This document shows, one piece after another, positions 48,978-54,584 of a stretch of 54,584 nucleotides of DNA (within the stretch, counting starts at the first letter, position 1; the number at the start of each line of letters is the position of its first letter). The position numbers and the translations under genes are program-made. The notes beneath the pieces are model-generated. The model was given only the letters and a program-made list of their open reading frames with translations, searched no databases and was not told the DNA's origin. Location: positions 1 to 54,584 of the forward strand of contig JAQWAQ010000006.1 of assembly GCA_028707635.1 (NCBI GenBank). The letters run 5' to 3'. The stretch is from Negativicutes bacterium. GTDB lineage: Bacteria > Bacillota > Negativicutes > JAAYSF01.

Positions 48978-49571
48978 ATGCGTAGCCTAACAAAAAGTTT
49001 TGTTTGCTGGATTCTGTTAGGTTTCCTGATTGCTGTCATGCCTGGAGGAGTTCAAGTTAAAGCGGCGTCACTGTGGAGCGACGGCGCTAATCTGTACTCT
49101 GATCACAAGGCACGGGCTGTCGGTGATATCCTTACCATAGTGATCAACGAATCATCAAGTGCCACCCGCTCGGGTCAGGCGCGTAATTCCAAGTCGGCCA
49201 GTGCCGAGGCATCAGCCGGGACGGGGATATTTAGATGGATTGCCAGTGCCGGTATGGATACTAAAGATAATTTCAACGCCCAAGGTTCAATATCCAATAC
49301 CAACACGGTCAATGGCAGGATGACGGCCCAGGTTGTTGAAGTGAAACCCAATGGCAATCTGGTCATTTCAGGAACACAGAATATTAAGCAAAACGGTGAA
49401 GAGCAAAAGATTACCGTTACCGGCGTCGTCCGGCCTGACGATGTGACGGCCAACAATACCGTGTTGTCAAGCTATGTTGCCGATGCTCAAATCTATATTG
49501 ACGGTAAGGGGCCAATTGCCGGTAAACAGCGGCAGGGCATTTTGAGTCAAATTTTTAATTTCTTGTTCTAG
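48978..49571 (+). CDS. flgH: Flagellar L-ring protein FlgH
   Basis: 197 residues. Signal peptide ends near VKAASLWSDGA, then FlgH motifs VGDILTIVINESSSATRSG, NLVISGTQNIKQNGEEQ and VRPDDVTANNTV with a typical FlgH tail. There is no lipobox cysteine, unlike the lipidated FlgH of Enterobacteria. FlgH builds the ring in the outer membrane. ATG 48978 is preferred to GTG 48969. Confidence 0.9.
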   Translation: MRSLTKSFVCWILLGFLIAVMPGGVQVKAASLWSDGANLYSDHKARAVGDILTIVINESSSATRSGQARNSKSASAEASAGTGIFRWIASAGMDTKDNFNAQGSISNTNTVNGRMTAQVVEVKPNGNLVISGTQNIKQNGEEQKITVTGVVRPDDVTANNTVLSSYVADAQIYIDGKGPIAGKQRQGILSQIFNFLF

Positions 49572-49581
49572 GAGAAGCGTT

Positions 49582-50709
49582 ATGCTAAAAAAAATACAAA
49601 AAGTCACAGCTTTGGCTGTGACATTGATTCTGGTTTGCACAAGCATGGCTCCGGCTTGGGCGGCGCCAGCCGCCGTGAGTACTCGCATCAAAGATGTTGC
49701 TAAAGTGCAGGGCGTTCGGGCCAATCAGCTTGTCGGCTATGGTTTAGTCGTCGGCTTAGCAGGAAGTGGCGATTCCACCAGAAATATTCCCACAATGCAA
49801 TCGATTGCCAATATGCTGAACGACTTTGGTGTAACCGTTACGGCGGACCAATTGAAGTCTAAAAATGTTGCGGCTGTCATGGTCACCGCGCAGTTACCGC
49901 CCTTTGTTAAGTCTGGCGATAATATTGATATTACTGTATCCTCTATGGGTGATGCCAAGAGTATTGCCGGCGGGACGCTCATGCAGACACCGCTTAAGGC
50001 TGGTAACGGCCAAATTTATGCCGTAGCCCAGGGACCTGTATCAACAGGCGGTTTTTCAGCTGGCCGGGGCAGCAATAGTCAGCAAAAGAATTTTCCTACC
50101 GTCGGGACGACTCCCAATGGCGCTATTGTCGAACGTGACGTAGCCGTCGAATTGTCCAATAATGGGACAATTAATCTGGCGCTGGCCCAGCCTGACTTCA
50201 CAACCGCCAGCCGCATCAGTGAAGCCATTAATAGCCAGTTTGGCTTGATCGCAAGAGCGCTTGACCCCGGTACTGTTGAGGTAAATGTTCCGCAGGAGTA
50301 CCGCGGTGAGTTAGTCAGCTTTGTGGCAGCTGTGGAAGAACTGCCGGTGGTCCCTGATAATGTGGCAAAAGTCGTGATCAATGAACGCACCGGTACAATT
50401 GTCATGGGTTCTAATGTTTCCATTGATGAGGTTGCTGTCGCACAAGGCGGGCTTAGTGTTAAAATAAGTAAACAGTACAATGTTTCCCAGCCGCCGCCGC
50501 GTTCAGACGGATCGACAGTCATTACACCTGAGACGACAGTGGATGTCACGGAAGAGGAAGCCAATGTTATGTTGCTGCCTGCCACTTCGAATGTCGGTGA
50601 TGTGGTCAATGCGTTAAATGCTATTGGTGCTACGGCGCGCGACATCATTGCGGTTTTGCAGGCTATGAAAGCAGCTGGGGCACTGCATGCCGACTTGCAG
50701 CTAATTTAG
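49582..50709 (+). CDS. flgI: Flagellar P-ring protein FlgI
   Basis: 375 residues with a signal peptide (about 1-28) and RIKDVAKVQGVRANQLVGYGLVVGLAGSGD, RNIPTMQSIANML, and the central ITVSSMGDAKSIAGGTLMQT; the C-terminus ends in VLQAMKAAGALHADLQLI. Forms the periplasmic ring around the rod. Confidence 0.95.
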   Translation: MLKKIQKVTALAVTLILVCTSMAPAWAAPAAVSTRIKDVAKVQGVRANQLVGYGLVVGLAGSGDSTRNIPTMQSIANMLNDFGVTVTADQLKSKNVAAVMVTAQLPPFVKSGDNIDITVSSMGDAKSIAGGTLMQTPLKAGNGQIYAVAQGPVSTGGFSAGRGSNSQQKNFPTVGTTPNGAIVERDVAVELSNNGTINLALAQPDFTTASRISEAINSQFGLIARALDPGTVEVNVPQEYRGELVSFVAAVEELPVVPDNVAKVVINERTGTIVMGSNVSIDEVAVAQGGLSVKISKQYNVSQPPPRSDGSTVITPETTVDVTEEEANVMLLPATSNVGDVVNALNAIGATARDIIAVLQAMKAAGALHADLQLI

Positions 50710-50719
50710 AGGTGAGAGC

Positions 50720-51097
50720 ATGGATATTAGCAAAATAAATTCATATAATAATACAGCAAGTTTGACTGTGGAACGTCAAGCTAAAGCTGACGGCGATTTT
50801 GCCGCCAAGCTGCAACAAGCTTCTGCAAATGCAGCGGACGATGCTAAGTTGAAGTCAGTCTGTCGTGATATGGAAGCCGTTTTCCTCAACTTAATGCTGA
50901 CCCGCATGAGGGCAACAGTGGCCAAATCTGACTTATTGCCTGACCGATCCAAAGAGGACATTATGCAGTCAATGCTTGATTCCGAAATGACTAAAAATAT
51001 GGCCCAGGCCGGCGGGGCCGGTCTGGCTGATATGCTTTATCGCCAACTCAGTCTGTCACACAATCGCTCAAATCCAAAAAGTCAGACACCGAAATAG
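50720..51097 (+). CDS. flgJ: Rod-binding protein FlgJ (N-terminal domain type)
   Basis: 125 residues containing only the rod-capping domain: SVCRDMEAVFLNLMLTRMRAT and QSMLDSEMTKNMAQAGGAGLADMLY. The muramidase half found in E. coli FlgJ is absent. Its stop codon lies within the terminator. Confidence 0.85.
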   Translation: MDISKINSYNNTASLTVERQAKADGDFAAKLQQASANAADDAKLKSVCRDMEAVFLNLMLTRMRATVAKSDLLPDRSKEDIMQSMLDSEMTKNMAQAGGAGLADMLYRQLSLSHNRSNPKSQTPK

Positions 51098-51114
51098 TGT
51101 CTGACTTTTTTTAC
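51076..51114 (+). terminator. Terminator of the flagellar gene run
   Basis: AAAAAGTCAGACAC (51076-51089) pairs with GTGTCTGACTTTTT (51097-51110). The left arm is inside the flgJ coding end. Confidence 0.92.
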
Positions 51115-51128
51115 TTGGAGGGTTTTAA

Positions 51129-52541
51129 ATGAACAAGTTCCGCCGCTATGCTGCCCTATTTCTCCTGATTTTACTGTTGGCGGTACAAACGGTAAATGCT
51201 GCTCCAGCAGTCACTGTCAATACGATGAGGTTTAGTCAGACACCCGAAAAGATTCGGATTGTCTTTGATGTTAATCATCTTCCAGCCTATAAGGTCGCCC
51301 TTGAGCAGCAGCCGCTGCAATTGGTTATTACTTTTGATGGCTCTCTTGGTAAGAAGGCAATGCAGCAAACTACTTTTAATGATGCATATGTCAACAGTCT
51401 GAAAATCACCGAGGTTCAGACTGGGAAGCTGCAGGCTGTGATTGATCTCAAGCACTCGGTTGTTTACAAGGTATTTACGCTTACCGGCCCGAACCGGTTG
51501 GTTGTTGATATTATTAAACAGTATGATCAAAAAATTCAGCATGAAATAGCCCCAGGCCTCCAGTCGCTCACATGGTTCCGTGGTAGGAAAGCCGGTCCCC
51601 TTGCGGCTCATATTTTAGAGATTGACCCGAAAGCAGGATTTATGGTGAAACCGGCTCTGTCTAACGACAGGGTAGCTGGTTTGGAAACAGTCAAGTCTAT
51701 GGCTGTCCGGTCAAATGCACTTGCCGCTGTCAACGCTTCCTATTTTGGGCTGAATGGTGAGATTATCGGCCTGCTAAAAATGAACGGGCAGATTGTCAGC
51801 GTTCCAGGTTTAGCCCGCACGGCGTTAGGAATTTTACCAGACGGCAGCATGGTATTTGACTGTGTTGACTATAATGGTCATGTTACATTGCCTGACGGTC
51901 GCATGGTAGCCATTACAGGTGTTAACTGCGAGCGTGGCCAGGATGACCTTATTTTATACAATGAGCATTATGATCAGAGAACCAACACCAATGAATATGG
52001 CATTGAGTATGTTATATCAGGTGATAAAGTGGCCGCGATTAATCCGAAAGACTCGCTTCTGCAGCCCGGCAGCGTTGTTTTGTCAGCACACGGCTCGGCT
52101 GGAGTATTGGCTGAACTTAAGGTGGGCGACACGGTGAAGATTACCGAGACGCTCGGCCCGGTCTATGACAAAGCAATTTATGCAATCGGCGCCGGACCGG
52201 CGCTGGTTAAAAACGGAAAAGTCTCTCTTACGACAACAACGGAACAATTCGGCTCTGATGTAGCTGGCGGCCGTGCTCCACGTACGGCAGTAGGCACAAT
52301 GAAAAATGGCCATATCCTGATGGTGGTTGTCGATGGCCGGCAAAAACACAGTATCGGCATGTCGCTCGCCGAGCTGGCTGCTTTTATGCATGAACTGGGA
52401 GCAGTTGAGGCAATGAATTTTGATGGCGGCGGCTCAAGTGAAATGGTGGTGAGTGGCGAGGTTATAAACAGCCCATCAGATGGTCGTGAACGCCGTGTTG
52501 GGGATGCCCTGATTGTCGTCAAGAAGGCGGATAAGTTGTAG
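51129..52541 (+). CDS. Secreted AMIN plus phosphodiester-glycosidase (NAGPA) protein
   Basis: 470 residues: signal peptide, AMIN-like domain (about 30-140: RFSQTPEKIRIVFDVN) and a NAGPA-type domain (about 190-470) with NASYFGLNGEIIGLL, GAGPALVKNGKV, APRTAVGTMKNGHILMVVVDGR and MNFDGGGSSEMV. Family enzymes remove GlcNAc from phosphodiester-linked sugars, so a wall-glycan role is likely. EGGAGGG-like site GGAGGG is before the ATG. Confidence 0.88.
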   Translation: MNKFRRYAALFLLILLLAVQTVNAAPAVTVNTMRFSQTPEKIRIVFDVNHLPAYKVALEQQPLQLVITFDGSLGKKAMQQTTFNDAYVNSLKITEVQTGKLQAVIDLKHSVVYKVFTLTGPNRLVVDIIKQYDQKIQHEIAPGLQSLTWFRGRKAGPLAAHILEIDPKAGFMVKPALSNDRVAGLETVKSMAVRSNALAAVNASYFGLNGEIIGLLKMNGQIVSVPGLARTALGILPDGSMVFDCVDYNGHVTLPDGRMVAITGVNCERGQDDLILYNEHYDQRTNTNEYGIEYVISGDKVAAINPKDSLLQPGSVVLSAHGSAGVLAELKVGDTVKITETLGPVYDKAIYAIGAGPALVKNGKVSLTTTTEQFGSDVAGGRAPRTAVGTMKNGHILMVVVDGRQKHSIGMSLAELAAFMHELGAVEAMNFDGGGSSEMVVSGEVINSPSDGRERRVGDALIVVKKADKL

Positions 52542-52658
52542 AAGAAGATAGAGCGGCTTGGTCATCGGATAACGGTAACTAGTGGCAAACAGCTTGCTAA
52601 TTGCGAGTGATGTTGTATAATGAAATTGAGTATGGGATTCAGTATGGAGGTGTTTTGA

Positions 52659-52970
52659 ATGCTTCACAAAAAATATATAATTCTGATGGTAGTATTCCTT
52701 ACCATGGCTGTTGCGGCATGGGCCATAGGGGCCAATTCATTAGTCGATCAAAAGGTCGTCTTGTCAGGCACAGTAGTGGCCGAAGGATTAGTTGCACCAG
52801 GTACGACAGTACGGGAAGGCGCTACGCTCCTAGTTGTTGATACCATTACTGGTCCAGTGCCTGCCGCCCGCGCCACCTGTGATGGTGTTGTCCGCGAGGT
52901 GCTGGTTAAACCGGGCGATAGAGTCAAAAGTAACGATGTGGTCGTACGTATTGAATCGGCCCGCAAATAG
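52659..52970 (+). CDS. Membrane-anchored lipoyl/biotinyl-like small protein
   Basis: 103 residues: an N-terminal TM helix (about 5-25) and a small beta-barrel domain (VAPGTTVREGATLLVV, GVVREVLVKPGDRVKSNDVVVRIE). This is the fold of lipoyl and HlyD-type domains; no MKM or ETDK lysine motif is seen, so it is probably not lipoylated. It lies directly before the S55 peptidase gene. Confidence 0.8.
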   Translation: MLHKKYIILMVVFLTMAVAAWAIGANSLVDQKVVLSGTVVAEGLVAPGTTVREGATLLVVDTITGPVPAARATCDGVVREVLVKPGDRVKSNDVVVRIESARK

Positions 52971-52987
52971 TTGAGAGGATGATTTTT

Positions 52988-54584
52988 TTGCATTATTTAT
53001 TAAAGCGGGGCATAGCGTTTACGATTGCGCTATTGATTTTTTCCACCGCTTTGGTTTATGCTGCGCCGGAAACAATGCCGGTTGATCAAATTCAGCCAGG
53101 CATGAAGGGCATTGCTAAAACGGTTGTATCAGGCACCAAGATCGAGGAATTTGGTGTAGAAGTACTAGGGATTATGAAAAACAAGGGCCCATCCGGTGAC
53201 CTCATTCTTGTGCGTACTTATGGCGATGTGATTGACCGCACTGGTGGCATTGCACAGGGAATGAGCGGCAGTCCGGTCTACATTAATGGCAAACTCGTGG
53301 GTGCGATTGCCTATGGATGGTCGTTAACCGACCATAAAACAGGCATGATTACCCCCATTGGTGATATGCTGAAATTATGGGATATGCCTGATTCTAAGAA
53401 TGTATTTCCTGTTGACCAATCATTAGAAAACGAGACCAAGCTTGAGCCGGTTCAAACGCCGCTCATGGTGGCTGGTTTTGGTCAACCGGCGCTTGACATG
53501 CTCAAAACAAAACTAGAACCCATGAACTTAGTGCCCTATGGAGTTGGCGATGCTCCGGCCGGAACGAGCTTTGGTCCGCTTGAACCAGGCAGTGCCGTCG
53601 GTGTTCAGCTGGCTACCGGCGATGTCAGTATTGGAGCTTTGGGTACAGTCACTTATGTTGAAGATAACAAAGTATTGGCCTTCGGCCATCCTTTTCTGAA
53701 AAAGGGCAATGTTAACTATCTGATGACAAATGCCTATGTTTTTACGACAGTAGCTGGACTGGAAAATTCGTTTAAGGTTGGGGCCACAGGTGAGCCGATT
53801 GGTCTCATTAATCAGGATCGGGGTTCAGCCGTGGCTGGTCTTACCGGTCGCTTCCCATCCGTTGTTCCGGTTCGAATAACCGTCCGTGACAATGTGTTGA
53901 ACCGCACAGAAGTGGCGGGTGTGCATGTTGTTCAGGATGAACAGCTGTCCCCGGTACTAGCGGCTACGACAGTGTTTAACTTTATCGACAAGACCATGGA
54001 TCGCGTTGGCCCGGGTACGGCCCGGGTTCGCTTTGATATTACCGGCCGTGACTTACCTGTTGAGGTGTTAAGCCGGGAAAATATGTTTTATAGCCCGGCC
54101 AATATTGGTGAGTTGGCCGTGGGAGAGCTTTTAGAGGCAATGGCACTGGTGACAGGCAATCAATATCGCCCAGTGGATATTATGGATGTCAAGGTGAGCG
54201 TCACTATTGATGAAGATCGCAAAACAGCGACGATTACCGAAGCCCGCGCTAGTGCAGCCAAAGCAAAACCGGGCGAAACGATTGATGTGACTGTTACGTT
54301 AAAGCCGTATCGCGGCGAGATAATGACTCGGGTTGTGCCATATAAAATCCCTGAAGATCAGCCGGCTGGACCGATGGGGCTTCAAGTCCGTGGCGGCGGC
54401 ATGATCCCGCTGACCGAGCTGCTTCTTAGACGGCAGGGTCTTGACATCGAAATGCTCACAGGCAATAAAAATAAAAATCAGCCATTTGCCGATGTCCTTA
54501 AAGAATTCATGAACCGGGATCGCAATAATGATATTGTTGTCGAGCAGATGAGTATGACAGCCGATGAATTAGGAAGTACTGTCG
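52988..54584 (+). CDS. SpoIVB-type S55 peptidase (3' end outside window)
   Basis: The frame is open from TTG 52988 to the last base, 532 codons. After a signal/anchor (FTIALLIFSTALVYAAP) come QIQPGMKGIAKTVVSGTKIE, catalytic Ser motif AQGMSGSPVYINGK and ITPIGDML, then a long region with further FGHPFLKKG. It belongs to the SpoIVB peptidase (S55) group, of which the sporulation member triggers sigma-K in the mother cell. The missing 3' end and the lack of a clear PDZ domain leave the exact paralogue open. Confidence 0.88.
   Translation, partial: MHYLLKRGIAFTIALLIFSTALVYAAPETMPVDQIQPGMKGIAKTVVSGTKIEEFGVEVLGIMKNKGPSGDLILVRTYGDVIDRTGGIAQGMSGSPVYINGKLVGAIAYGWSLTDHKTGMITPIGDMLKLWDMPDSKNVFPVDQSLENETKLEPVQTPLMVAGFGQPALDMLKTKLEPMNLVPYGVGDAPAGTSFGPLEPGSAVGVQLATGDVSIGALGTVTYVEDNKVLAFGHPFLKKGNVNYLMTNAYVFTTVAGLENSFKVGATGEPIGLINQDRGSAVAGLTGRFPSVVPVRITVRDNVLNRTEVAGVHVVQDEQLSPVLAATTVFNFIDKTMDRVGPGTARVRFDITGRDLPVEVLSRENMFYSPANIGELAVGELLEAMALVTGNQYRPVDIMDVKVSVTIDEDRKTATITEARASAAKAKPGETIDVTVTLKPYRGEIMTRVVPYKIPEDQPAGPMGLQVRGGGMIPLTELLLRRQGLDIEMLTGNKNKNQPFADVLKEFMNRDRNNDIVVEQMSMTADELGSTV

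Overview
The window comes from an endospore-forming bacterium with an outer membrane, most likely a Sporomusaceae-type Negativicute (inference). It carries sporulation genes (spoIID, a spoIIQ-like M23 gene, spoIIID) together with flagellar P- and L-ring genes (flgI, flgH), and the L ring is only expected in cells with an outer membrane. Gene order atp operon - ywmB - murA - spoIID - M23 - spoIIID - mbl - flagellar rod genes resembles the Bacillus subtilis atp-spoIIID-mbl region.

Layout. 1-6.8 kb: rpiB (5' end missing), a TIGR01440 gene, glyA, upp, dCMP deaminase, a tandem MazG-like gene, tagO/wecA and wecB. 6.9-14 kb: the complete F-type ATP synthase operon. 14.1-18.9 kb: ywmB, murA, spoIID, an 0.8-kb gene-free stretch with two 170-bp direct repeats, and a spoIIQ-like M23 gene. 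19.0-45.4 kb: spoIIID, split by a 26,124-bp element. 45.5-54.6 kb: mbl, flgF, flgG, flgA, flgH, flgI, flgJ, an AMIN/NAGPA secreted protein, a small membrane-anchored lipoyl-like protein and a SpoIVB-type S55 peptidase that runs off the window.

Main discovery. spoIIID, the mother-cell sporulation regulator, is broken at its His38 codon. Codons 1-37 plus two bases lie at 19010-19122, and the rest lies at 45245-45400 just upstream of mbl. Joining the halves at the shared dinucleotide CA gives an uninterrupted 88-residue SpoIIID with the family motifs SKSTVHKD and RGGEAT. The element's last gene is a 511-aa large serine recombinase of the SpoIVCA type. The two ends, placed end to end as in an excised circle, form an attP with 25-bp arms that are 23/25 identical as inverted repeats around the central CA. 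This is the design of a skin-type intervening element, but in spoIIID and with a different cargo.

Element cargo. The element is visibly more AT-rich than its flanks. It carries a Fic gene broken by one in-frame stop, a small resolvase, the 3' half of a tRNA-Ser(UGA) gene, and a type I restriction-modification operon (hsdR-hsdS-hsdM). Between hsdS and hsdM sits a PrrC/RloC-like candidate anticodon nuclease. Further right are excisionase-type HTH proteins, a DUF4268 protein, RadC, DUF932, a PD-(D/E)XK nuclease with an ERF annealing protein, MobC-like proteins, a HUH relaxase and a primase/helicase-like protein. It looks like a mobilizable defence-carrying element rather than a prophage: I see no capsid, portal, terminase or tail genes. 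If it excises in the mother cell it rebuilds spoIIID there and stays intact in the spore.
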